DNA of 13,845 nt, taken from positions 1 through 13,845 of the forward strand of contig JANQEF010000054.1 in NCBI GenBank assembly GCA_028278465.1. The letters are read 5' to 3'. Under the pieces are notes generated by a model, which worked only from the letters and a program-made list of their open reading frames with translations, was not told the origin of the DNA and ran no database searches. Both the position numbers and the translations under genes were made by a program. Positions 7,035 to 13,697 of this stretch are shown piece by piece. This DNA comes from Dehalococcoidia bacterium. GTDB lineage: Bacteria > Chloroflexota > Dehalococcoidia > Lucifugimonadales > Lucifugimonadaceae. Every line of letters starts with the position of its first letter. The first letter of the stretch is position 1.

Positions 7035-7223
7035 GTTCGTGCAAGCCGATTCCGCGGCCCGATAGCACCCATTCACCGCCAACTGCGGTATAGTTCCGGG
7101 CCAACTCCACCGGGCGGGTCTACGAGTCTCTGACTCGTCGCTCCCACGCCGTCAGATCCGGGAAAAATCATCAGGACTTTTCGCACCAGACAGCTCTTCT
7201 GAAGCACCACCGAGGAGACGCAC
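7035..7223 (+). promoter_or_regulatory. Leader and presumed promoter of the DUF1800-to-SDR cluster
   Basis: 189 non-coding bases precede the six-gene cluster. TATAGT at 7089-7094 is a possible -10 element, although the bases 17 bp upstream do not resemble a -35. A perfect 7-bp inverted repeat follows at 7122-7138. Just before the first gene there is a strong Shine-Dalgarno GAGGAG (7212-7217) with a 6-nt spacer to the ATG at 7224. Confidence 0.45.
7122..7138. promoter_or_regulatory. Inverted repeat acgagtc-tct-gactcgt
   Basis: Two perfect 7-nt arms separated by 3 nt lie between the candidate -10 at 7089-7094 and the Shine-Dalgarno site. It could be an operator for a dimeric regulator or a small hairpin in the 5' leader. 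No T-tract follows, so it is unlikely to be an intrinsic terminator. Confidence 0.35.
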
Positions 7224-8639
7224 ATGGTCACGGAGACCAGGACCGATATCGCGCTGCTGGCGCACCTCTACCGCCGCGCCGGCTTCGGGGCCACGAGAGC
7301 CGAGCTGGAGAAGCAAGCGACGCGCTCCTACGAAGACGTCGTCGAGGACCTTGTCAACCCGGAGCGCCTTCCCGAACCTGAAGACGAGATCATCAAGCGC
7401 TACTACCCGCAGCTCTTCGCCAACCAGGACAACCCGGGCGTGTGGAACGGCCGCTGGTTCTTCCGCATGGTCAACAGCGAGCGGCCGCTGGAAGAGAAGA
7501 TGACGCTGTTCTGGCACGGCGTCTTCGCAACTGGCTGGACCAAGAGCGAGCACACCTACTCGATGGTCGACCACGTCCAGATGCTGCGTGAGAACTGCCT
7601 GCAGCCGTTCACCACGTTGCTGCTGGAGCTTTCGAAAGATCCGGCCATGATTTACTGGCTGGACAACTGCGAGAACCACGGCGACTCGATCAACGAGAAC
7701 TACGGCCGCGAGATCCTCGAGCTGTTCTCGATGGGCATCGGCAACTACACCGAGGATGACATCAAGGCCGCCGCCCGCGCCTTCACTGGCTGGTCCTTCA
7801 CGCAGCCGCTGCCTCTCTACCCGTGGGGCCACTACGGTTCAGAGTTCCGCTACATCCCTGAAGACCACGACGACGGTGAAAAGACGTTCCTCGGCGAGAC
7901 CGGCAACTGGAACGGCGAAGACATCATCGACATCATCGTGAAGCAAGAGGCGACGGCACGGTTCATCTGCCGCCACATCTACAACTTCTTCGTCGCTGAC
8001 GAGCCGCAGGTGCCGGCGTGGTCCATCCAGCCGCCGAACGACCCTGAGGCCATTCAGATACTGGTCGATGCGTTCCAGGACTCGAACGGCGACATCAGGC
8101 ACGTGATGCGCACGCTGTTCAACTCGGAGTTCTTCAAGCAGTCGCGCTTCACGCACGTCAAGTCGCCCGCCGAGTTCGTCGCCGGCACGCTCAAGCTCTC
8201 AGGCGCGTTCCGTGAGGTCGTTCCTGGCCTTGGCGCTCTCGAAGGCACGATGATCGCGATGGGCCAGAAGCTGATGGACCCGCCGAGCGTCGAGGGCTGG
8301 CATACCGGCAAGGAGTGGATCGACGGCGGGACACTGACCGAGCGCGTGAACTTCGCTGTGGAGATCTTCTCCGACGCCTCGAACGCCGGCGTGGGGGAGA
8401 TCATCGATCGCATCAAGGGCGACGGCTCCGATGTAGAGCCGGAAGCGTTCGTCGACGCGGCTGTCGACCTGATGGGCCCGGTGAACGTGGCGGATGTAAC
8501 AAGACAATCGCTGATCGACACCGCCGCCGAAGAGGGCAACCTGGTCTTCGGCAGTGAAGCGGAGGCCGAGAATTCTGAGCAGCGGATCATCAGGATGCTG
8601 CAGCTGATCGTGGCTTCCAGGGAGTTCCAGTTCGCCTGA
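7224..8639 (+). CDS. DUF1800 family protein
   Basis: 471 residues, typical for DUF1800. Family landmarks: LYRRAGFGAT (15-24), MTLFWHGVFATG (93-104), NENYGREILELFSMGIGNYTEDD (157-179), AARAFTGWSF (183-192), ATARFICRHIYNFFV (243-257), IRHVMRTLFNSEFF (291-304), VKSPAEFVAGTL (312-323) and MDPPSVEGWHTGKEWI (351-366). The biochemical function of the family is not established. It is usually encoded next to a DUF1501 protein, as here, where that gene starts 63 nt downstream. No signal peptide or membrane segment is visible, so this copy should be cytoplasmic. It is the first gene of the cluster, with a strong Shine-Dalgarno site that fixes the ATG start. The family call is very secure. Any role, such as part of a complex with the DUF1501 and NHL proteins, is inferred only from gene order. 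Confidence 0.93.
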   Translation: MVTETRTDIALLAHLYRRAGFGATRAELEKQATRSYEDVVEDLVNPERLPEPEDEIIKRYYPQLFANQDNPGVWNGRWFFRMVNSERPLEEKMTLFWHGVFATGWTKSEHTYSMVDHVQMLRENCLQPFTTLLLELSKDPAMIYWLDNCENHGDSINENYGREILELFSMGIGNYTEDDIKAAARAFTGWSFTQPLPLYPWGHYGSEFRYIPEDHDDGEKTFLGETGNWNGEDIIDIIVKQEATARFICRHIYNFFVADEPQVPAWSIQPPNDPEAIQILVDAFQDSNGDIRHVMRTLFNSEFFKQSRFTHVKSPAEFVAGTLKLSGAFREVVPGLGALEGTMIAMGQKLMDPPSVEGWHTGKEWIDGGTLTERVNFAVEIFSDASNAGVGEIIDRIKGDGSDVEPEAFVDAAVDLMGPVNVADVTRQSLIDTAAEEGNLVFGSEAEAENSEQRIIRMLQLIVASREFQFA

Positions 8640-8702
8640 TCGAAGACCAATCGTGACTAACGCGGCAACGGCCCGTCAAGACCGATAAGAGGGAGAGCCG
8701 AA

Positions 8703-9878
8703 ATGGCAGCAGGAAACGGCACTAACGGCCACAGGAACGGCAAAAAGAAGGACCCGGTGCTGGTCGTCGTGCAGCTCAGCGGCGGCAACGACTTCATGAA
8801 CACCGTGGTGCCGTTCACCGAGGGCATCTACCACGACTCACGACCGCTGGTCGGCATCCCGGAAGACAAAGTGCTGCCCATCACCGACACGCTCGGCTTC
8901 CATCCCTCTGCTGCGCCGTTCCGGGACATGTTCAACGACGGCAAGATGGCCGTTATCCAGGGCATCGGCTACGAGAACTCCAGCCGCTCGCACTTCCGGG
9001 CGATGGACATCTGGCACACCTGTGAGCCGGACAAGATCGCGACCGAAGGCTGGCTGGCGAAGGTGATTCGTGAGATTGACCCGAACGGCGAAAACCCGCT
9101 AACCGCCGTGTCGATGGGGCGTGGCCTGCCGCGCGCCCTCGCCGCGCCCGGCGTTGCCGCAACATCCGTCGGCGACCTCGACAGCTACGGCCTGATGTCG
9201 ACGGTCGAGGTCGAAGAGGAGCGTGCGAAGGACCTCGATGTCTTTAAGCGCATGTACACGCCTGCCGTCGGCTCCGGGCTTGTCATGGACTACCTGGCGC
9301 ACACGGGACAGGACGTGCTGAAGGGCGCGGACATGCTTTCAGTTGCGCCGCAGATGTACCAGTCGTCGGTCGAGTACGCAGACAACCCGATCGCGAAGGC
9401 GCTGCGTGACGTCGCACGCGTCCACACCGCCGGGCTCGGCACGCGCATCTTCTACACGAACCACATCGGTTACGACCACCACGCGCAGGAGGTGCCGACG
9501 CACGCCAAGCTGCTGACCGAGCTTTCGCAGGCGATCGCAGACTTCCGAGCCGACCTGCGAGAGCACAACGCAGACGAAGAGGTGGCGATACTTGTGTTCA
9601 CCGAGTTCGGACGCCGCATCAAGGACAACGGCTCGGGCACTGACCACGGCTCGGGAGGCGGCGCCTTCATCATCGGCGAGAACGTGAAGGGCGGACTGTA
9701 CTCCGAGTACCCGTCGCTCGCGCCCGCCGACTGGCTGTACGGCGAGGACATGAACCACACTATCGACTTCCGGTCCATCTACAGCACGCTGCTGCAGCAG
9801 TGGATGGGCATCACTCCGAACGAGATCGTCGGAGGAGAGTTCGAACAGATCAGCCCATTCGAGAAGACGCTCGTCTAG
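8703..9878 (+). CDS. DUF1501 family protein (alkaline-phosphatase-like fold)
   Basis: 391 residues. The N-terminal strand VLVVVQLSGGNDFMNTVVP (19-37), SRPLVGIP (46-53), MAVIQGIGYENSSRSHFRAMDIW (82-104), GYDHHAQEV (256-264), ILVFTEFGRRIKDNGSGTDHGSGG (296-319) and GGLYSEYPSL (330-339) follow the DUF1501 pattern. The family is grouped with the alkaline phosphatase superfamily. D30, H97, D258-H260, E301 and D314-H315 are candidate metal or active-site residues. Many relatives carry a Tat signal. This one begins with a polar Gly/Asn/Lys stretch (MAAGNGTNGHRNGKKK) and no hydrophobic core, so it is predicted to stay in the cytoplasm like its DUF1800 partner. GGGAG (8691-8695) lies 7 nt before the ATG. 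The NHL gene follows after 29 nt. Substrate and reaction are unknown. Confidence 0.92.
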   Translation: MAAGNGTNGHRNGKKKDPVLVVVQLSGGNDFMNTVVPFTEGIYHDSRPLVGIPEDKVLPITDTLGFHPSAAPFRDMFNDGKMAVIQGIGYENSSRSHFRAMDIWHTCEPDKIATEGWLAKVIREIDPNGENPLTAVSMGRGLPRALAAPGVAATSVGDLDSYGLMSTVEVEEERAKDLDVFKRMYTPAVGSGLVMDYLAHTGQDVLKGADMLSVAPQMYQSSVEYADNPIAKALRDVARVHTAGLGTRIFYTNHIGYDHHAQEVPTHAKLLTELSQAIADFRADLREHNADEEVAILVFTEFGRRIKDNGSGTDHGSGGGAFIIGENVKGGLYSEYPSLAPADWLYGEDMNHTIDFRSIYSTLLQQWMGITPNEIVGGEFEQISPFEKTLV

Positions 9879-9896
9879 CCACTTCCAGATCGCTCC

Positions 9897-9900
9897 GGAG
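9897..9900 (+). promoter_or_regulatory. Shine-Dalgarno site deciding the start of the soluble NHL gene
   Basis: GGAG lies 7 nt before the ATG at 9908. The frame stays open upstream into the DUF1501 gene, but this site and the absence of propeller sequence before it place the start at 9908. Confidence 0.7.
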
Positions 9901-9907
9901 CAACGAC

Positions 9908-10924
9908 ATGAGCAAGCCATACGCACTGCTGCGAGCAGGTTTCCCCTACCACACGACGCTCGGCATGCGCCGCGTCACGACGAACTGCATGGACGTAGCG
10001 TTCACCGACGACCGGACGCTGTTCGTGCTGACGCGCGTCGACGGCGCTGGCGGTGACATCAGGCGCATCAACTGGGACGACGAGGACCTCGACACCATCG
10101 GCAGCGGCTTCGTGTGGCCCGTGCAGATCATCCGCGACGCCAACGAGATCTTCTACGTGTCTGACGAGGGCAACCACACCATTTCGCTCTGGGACCGTGA
10201 GGGCGAGAGCAAGGGCAAGTGGGGCGAAGAGGGTTCGGACGACGGCCAGCTGAACCGTCCTTCCGGCATCGCCTTCGACAACGATGGCAACCTGGTTGTC
10301 GCTGACACGATGAACCACCGCATCCAGACCTTCACGCCGGACGGCAAATTCATCCGCAAGTTCGGCACCTTCGGGTCTGCGGAAGGCGAGCTGAACATGC
10401 CGTGGGGCGTGGCCGTGGACGAAGAAGGCACGATCATCGTCGGCGACTGGCGCAACGACCGCGTGCAGCGCTTCACCGCCAGCGGCGAGTTCATCGACTC
10501 CTTCGGCGACCGCTCAAGCGACGGCTTCGACGACGGCATGCTCAACCGTCCGGCAGGAGTCACGGTCGATCACCACGGCGACATCTACGTTGCAGACCGC
10601 GGCAACCACCGTGTCGTCCAGTACGACAAGACCGGACGCTACGTAGACAGGTTCATCGGCGACTCGGTGCTCTCCAAGAGCGGCCGCATCTACGTGATGT
10701 CGAACGCCAAGGCGCTGCGGGTGCGTGAGATGGCACCGCTCGAGCCGACCAAGCGGCTGCGCGGCCCGGCGTCGGTGCGTTTCGAGGGCAACGGCGAGAA
10801 CGGTCTGATGTACATCCCGGACTTCGGCTCGCACCGCATCCAGATCTACAAGAAAGAGGCGTACGAGCTGTCGCCCGAAGAGATCTGGGAGCGGCCGAAG
10901 TCGCCGTTCCTGTTCACCGTTTGA
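9908..10924 (+). CDS. Soluble NHL-repeat beta-propeller protein
   Basis: 338 residues from the ATG at 9908. The sequence is a run of NHL-type repeats, recognisable by the pattern P-x-G-(I/V)-x-(V/F)-D ... G-x-(I/L)-x-V-(A/S)-D-x-x-N-x-R-(I/V)-Q. Clear copies lie at about 68-97 (VSDEGNHTI), 116-145 (VADTMNHRIQ), 164-192 (VGDWRNDRVQ), 214-241 (VADRGNHRVV) and 285-315 (IPDFGSHRIQ), with weaker blades near 28-58 and 245-270. This fits a six- or seven-bladed propeller. NHL propellers serve as binding scaffolds or, in some families, lyases. No catalytic signature is visible here. There is no signal peptide, so it is predicted to be cytoplasmic with the two upstream DUF proteins, and it may be their binding partner. 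The MNT-like gene starts 37 nt downstream. Confidence 0.88.
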   Translation: MSKPYALLRAGFPYHTTLGMRRVTTNCMDVAFTDDRTLFVLTRVDGAGGDIRRINWDDEDLDTIGSGFVWPVQIIRDANEIFYVSDEGNHTISLWDREGESKGKWGEEGSDDGQLNRPSGIAFDNDGNLVVADTMNHRIQTFTPDGKFIRKFGTFGSAEGELNMPWGVAVDEEGTIIVGDWRNDRVQRFTASGEFIDSFGDRSSDGFDDGMLNRPAGVTVDHHGDIYVADRGNHRVVQYDKTGRYVDRFIGDSVLSKSGRIYVMSNAKALRVREMAPLEPTKRLRGPASVRFEGNGENGLMYIPDFGSHRIQIYKKEAYELSPEEIWERPKSPFLFTV

Positions 10925-10948
10925 TGCGGCCCGACGCCAGTCCCGCGC

Positions 10949-10954
10949 AGGTGG
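10949..10954 (+). promoter_or_regulatory. Shine-Dalgarno site of the MNT-like gene
   Basis: AGGTGG ends 7 nt before the ATG at 10962. This favours that start over the in-frame ATG at 10971. Confidence 0.55.
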
Positions 10955-10961
10955 GTTCTCC

Positions 10962-11300
10962 ATGCCGCTGATGTTCGGCTTCGCAACGCAGCGCCGCCAG
11001 ATGCTGGACGCCGAACTGGAACGGCTCGTTGCCGAGATGCCGCAGCTGGGCATGATGCGCATGTGGGTGATCGGCGACCTCGCTATGGGCCGCGTCACCG
11101 CAGAGTCGCTGCTCGACCTGGTGCTGATCCAGGAGACCGACGAACTGTGGCAGCGCAGGGCAGATTTCTGGAACGTGCACCTTAGGCCGCGGGTCGGTAC
11201 GCGCTTCAGCGTCTTCACATCGGAAGAGTTCGATGAGTTCGGCGACTCCGATCCTCTGCTGATCACCGCCGCAACTGAAGGTGAGCTCGTCTATGGCTGA
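10962..11300 (+). CDS. Degenerate MNT-type nucleotidyltransferase-like protein
   Basis: 112 residues, the size of minimal nucleotidyltransferases (polymerase-beta fold). The segment MWVIGDLAMGRVTAESLLDLVLIQ (34-57) aligns by eye with the family's GS-x10-D-x-D core. The tail (FSVFTSEEF, DSDPLLITAATEGELVYG) matches the usual end of MNT proteins paired with HEPN partners. The core is damaged: the Ser after Gly38 is Asp39, the first Asp of the D-x-D pair is Leu50 (only Asp52 remains), and the third carboxylate strand reads RFSVFT with no Asp. Catalysis is therefore doubtful. Its stop overlaps the HEPN start by 8 nt, so the two are translated together and probably form a complex. In characterised HepT-MntA pairs the MNT protein AMPylates the HEPN toxin. 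This copy may only bind its partner. Confidence 0.78.
   Translation: MPLMFGFATQRRQMLDAELERLVAEMPQLGMMRMWVIGDLAMGRVTAESLLDLVLIQETDELWQRRADFWNVHLRPRVGTRFSVFTSEEFDEFGDSDPLLITAATEGELVYG
11278..11285 (+). promoter_or_regulatory. Shine-Dalgarno site of the HEPN gene inside the MNT gene
   Basis: AAGGTGAG lies 7 nt before the ATG at 11293. The in-frame GTG at 11281 is part of this site, so it is unlikely to be the start. Confidence 0.6.
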
Positions 11301-11706
11301 TGCACGAGAACGGCGTTCGCAGGCGTGGCTGTCGCAGGCCGCGCACGACCTCGAAGCGGCGCAGGCCAACGCCGCAGACGGACGCCACGCTCTGGCCTGC
11401 TTCCTCTGCCACCAGTCGGCCGAGAAGGCGGTCTCAGGCTTCCTGTTCGCAAAAGGCGCCGAGCAGGTGTGGGGACACTCGCTGGCGGACCTGTGCGAAG
11501 ACGCCCTCGCCTTCGACCAGTCGTTCGACCTGGTGAAGTCGATCGCCGTTCTGCTCGACAAACACTTCCTCGGCGCTCGCTACCCGGAGAGCCTGCCGGG
11601 AGGAGTGCCTGCGGAAGCGTACGAGAGGGCCGACTCCGACCGTGCGCTGGAGATCGCGGGCGACGTGCTGGCAGCGGTCAACCAGCGGCTGGAGGCGGGC
11701 GAGTAG
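11293..11706 (+). CDS. HEPN domain protein (PF05168-like)
   Basis: 137 residues from the ATG at 11293, which overlaps the MNT stop by 8 nt. The helical HEPN pattern is clear: AWLSQAAHDLEAAQ (11-24), ACFLCHQSAEKAVSGFLF (35-52), WGHSLADL (60-67), LLDKHFLGARYPES (87-100) and an Ala-rich last helix, RALEIAGDVLAAVNQRL (117-133). HEPN proteins commonly pair with MNT proteins, either as toxin-antitoxin modules or as nucleotide-binding complexes. I find no RX4-6H motif, the RNase signature of toxic HEPN proteins. The nearest Arg-His pair is R31/H40, with eight residues between. An RNase role is therefore unlikely, and a structural or nucleotide-sensing role with the MNT protein is more plausible. The SDR gene starts 2 nt after its stop, so this pair sits inside a metabolic operon. 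Confidence 0.85.
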   Translation: MADARERRSQAWLSQAAHDLEAAQANAADGRHALACFLCHQSAEKAVSGFLFAKGAEQVWGHSLADLCEDALAFDQSFDLVKSIAVLLDKHFLGARYPESLPGGVPAEAYERADSDRALEIAGDVLAAVNQRLEAGE

Positions 11707-11708
11707 CT

Positions 11709-12533
11709 ATGTACAACCTCGACGGCAAAGTCGCCATCGTCACCGGCGCCGGCGGAGAGCGCGGAATCGGACGGGCTATCGCCGTCCGTCTTGCTCAAGA
11801 AGGCGCAAACGTCGTCGTCAACGACATCACCGGCAAAGGCCGCGGCTCATGGGGCGGCATGAACGCCGTTGTCGACGAGATCGAAGCGCTCGGCCGCGAG
11901 GCTATCGGCGTGACCGGCAGCGTGGCTGAGTCGGATGAGGTGGATGCAATAGTCGACGCCTCGCTGAAGCGCTTCGGCCGCATCGACATCCTGGTCAACA
12001 ACGCAGGCGCGCTTGCCGGGGCCGACCGCGTGCCCGTGGTCGACCTGCCCGAGTCGGAGTTCGACCGCATCATCTCGGTCAACCTCAAGGGCACCTTCCT
12101 CATGTCCCGTGCCGTCGCCCGCCACATGCTGAGCCGCGAGCCCGGCGGCAAGATCATCAACATCTCGTCTGTCGCCGGTAGGAAGGGCACCGCCCGCTTC
12201 GCCGCCTACTGTTCGTCGAAGTTCGGCGTGATCGGCTTCACGCAGGTGCTCGCCGCCGAACTTGCATCGCACAGGATCAACGTGAACGCTATCTGCCCCT
12301 CGCTCGTCGAGACCGAGCGTGTCTACGGCATCGCGTCTGCGCTGAAGCCGGACGGCGTGAGCACCGAGGAGTTCAGGGACGAGATGGTCGAGCGGTCGAA
12401 CACGACCGTGCCGCTCGGCAGGATTGCCCAGGCTGATGACGCGGCGCGCACCGCGGCGTGGCTGGCGTCCGACGAATCGGAGTACATCACCGGCGAATCG
12501 GTGATCCTCTCCGGCGGCTCGTCCATGTACTAG
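11709..12533 (+). CDS. Short-chain dehydrogenase/reductase (SDR)
   Basis: 274 residues, a classical SDR. The cofactor loop is TGAGGERGIG (12-21). D39 at the end of strand 2 (VVVND) favours NAD(H) over NADP(H). NNAG is at 97-100. The catalytic set is N125 (SVNLKG), S154 (INISSVAG), Y167 and K171 (AAYCSSK). The C-terminal ITGESVILSGGSSMY corresponds to the usual ITGQ-x-(I/L)-x-VDGG end. Between D39 and the next helix is a Gly-rich insertion (TGKGRGSWGG) that recalls hydroxyacyl-CoA dehydrogenase-type SDRs, but this does not fix the substrate. It is the last gene of the tight cluster, 2 nt after the HEPN stop. No strong Shine-Dalgarno site lies at ideal spacing (GGAGG is 13 nt away), so translation is probably coupled to HEPN. 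The reading frame stays open far upstream, but the Rossmann fold begins exactly at this ATG. Confidence 0.92.
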   Translation: MYNLDGKVAIVTGAGGERGIGRAIAVRLAQEGANVVVNDITGKGRGSWGGMNAVVDEIEALGREAIGVTGSVAESDEVDAIVDASLKRFGRIDILVNNAGALAGADRVPVVDLPESEFDRIISVNLKGTFLMSRAVARHMLSREPGGKIINISSVAGRKGTARFAAYCSSKFGVIGFTQVLAAELASHRINVNAICPSLVETERVYGIASALKPDGVSTEEFRDEMVERSNTTVPLGRIAQADDAARTAAWLASDESEYITGESVILSGGSSMY

Positions 12534-12586
12534 CCGGATCGCTCGCTGCGGAAGCCGAGTACGCCTTTTCGACGTATTTCAGCTTC

Positions 12587-13657
12587 ATGGTGCGCATTTC
12601 AGCGAGGGTAATTGCAGGTTCTCGCGGGCTTTTCATTACCGCGATCTCGATGATCGTGCTGGTGGCGGCTGCATGCTCAAGCGACGATCCAGCCGCCACA
12701 GCTCCGGCGGCCTCACCAACCGCGGCTGATCCGATCACAACGCCAACACCAACACCGGCGCCGGAACCAACCACCACGGCAATCCCCACGCCCACACCGC
12801 TGCCGGTCCCGGACTTGCCGAACTTCGTCGAGGTTGCGGCCTTCGGGAGCGACCCCTCCAGCGGCCTCGTGTTCGCACGCCCGAACGGCATCGCCATCGA
12901 CACCGAAGGGAACCTCTACACCACCGAGTTCCAGGGCAACCGCGTCCGCAAGATCTCACCCGACGGCGAGCTGCTGCTCGAATGGGGTGGTTCTGGTGGC
13001 GGTCCGGGCCAGTTCACCGCGCCGACCGGCATCGCAATCAGCGCGGACGGCGATATCTTCGTGTCTGAGAGCGGCGCCAGCCGGTTCCAGAAGTTCTCCG
13101 CCGGTGGCGACTGGCTAGGCTCGTTTGGCTCCATCGGCTTCGAGCCCGGCAGGTTCGACTCGGCGATGGTGATAGCGATCGATGACGCCAGCCGGGTTTA
13201 TGTCACCGACTGGGGCAACGGCTGGGTGCAGGTGTTCAGCACCGAGGGCGATTTCATCGAGACGCTTTCGGCGTGGGGCATGGAGCCGGGGCAGCTCTTC
13301 AACCCGACCGGCCTCAAGATCGGGCCCGACGGCAACCTGTGGGTCGTCGATCGCGGCAACCACCGCATCCAGCGCTTCACTACTGAAGGTGAGCACCTGA
13401 CCACGTGGGGAGAGCGTGGCGAGGGGCCGGGCCAGTTCCGCACACCGACGAGCATCAACTTTGATGCCGATGGCAACTTCTACGTGTCCGAGGTAGGGAA
13501 CTTCCGGGTGCAGGCGTTCACGGCCGATGGCCAGTTCATCGGCGAGCTCGCTCCCGGAACGTTCAACAACCCGCACGGCCTGGCGTTCGACCAATCGGGC
13601 GCTCTCTACGTGGCGGACACCGGCAACGACGTCATCCGCAAGTTCGTGATCGAGTGA
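12587..13657 (+). CDS. NHL-repeat lipoprotein (six-bladed beta-propeller)
   Basis: 356 residues from the ATG at 12587. Residues 1-30 form a lipoprotein-type signal: basic N-region, hydrophobic FITAISMIVLVAAA, then Cys30 followed by SSDD. The -3 residue is Ala, so the lipobox is slightly atypical. A Pro/Thr/Ala linker (about 31-76) resembles the stalks in the minus-strand surface protein. The rest is six NHL repeats, at about 98-125, 145-171, 193-218, 239-266 (VVDRGNHRIQRF), 286-312 (VSEVGNFRVQAF) and 328-354 (VADTGNDVIRKF), enough for a complete six-bladed propeller outside the membrane. It is related in fold to the soluble NHL protein at 9908 but is exported. It lies 53 nt after the SDR gene and may be co-transcribed or have its own promoter there. 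No clear Shine-Dalgarno site precedes the ATG. An in-frame extension to 12458 overlaps the SDR gene and lacks a signal-like start. Confidence 0.87.
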   Translation: MVRISARVIAGSRGLFITAISMIVLVAAACSSDDPAATAPAASPTAADPITTPTPTPAPEPTTTAIPTPTPLPVPDLPNFVEVAAFGSDPSSGLVFARPNGIAIDTEGNLYTTEFQGNRVRKISPDGELLLEWGGSGGGPGQFTAPTGIAISADGDIFVSESGASRFQKFSAGGDWLGSFGSIGFEPGRFDSAMVIAIDDASRVYVTDWGNGWVQVFSTEGDFIETLSAWGMEPGQLFNPTGLKIGPDGNLWVVDRGNHRIQRFTTEGEHLTTWGERGEGPGQFRTPTSINFDADGNFYVSEVGNFRVQAFTADGQFIGELAPGTFNNPHGLAFDQSGALYVADTGNDVIRKFVIE

Positions 13658-13697
13658 GTCCGACCCGCAGCCAACGGTTTCTGCCCGCCGTCGAACC

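Noticed and set aside
10962..11706. A standard HepT-MntA toxin-antitoxin module
   Set aside because: Neither the RX4-6H motif in HEPN nor the GS-x10-D-x-D motif in MNT is intact, and the pair lies inside an operon. It is reported as a degenerate or co-opted pair instead.
11325..11708. Upstream in-frame extension of the SDR gene
   Set aside because: It overlaps the HEPN gene in another frame and encodes an Arg/Gly-rich nonsense extension. The SDR Rossmann fold begins at the ATG at 11709.
12458..12586. Upstream in-frame extension of the NHL lipoprotein
   Set aside because: It overlaps the end of the SDR gene and would bury the lipoprotein signal 70 residues inside the protein.
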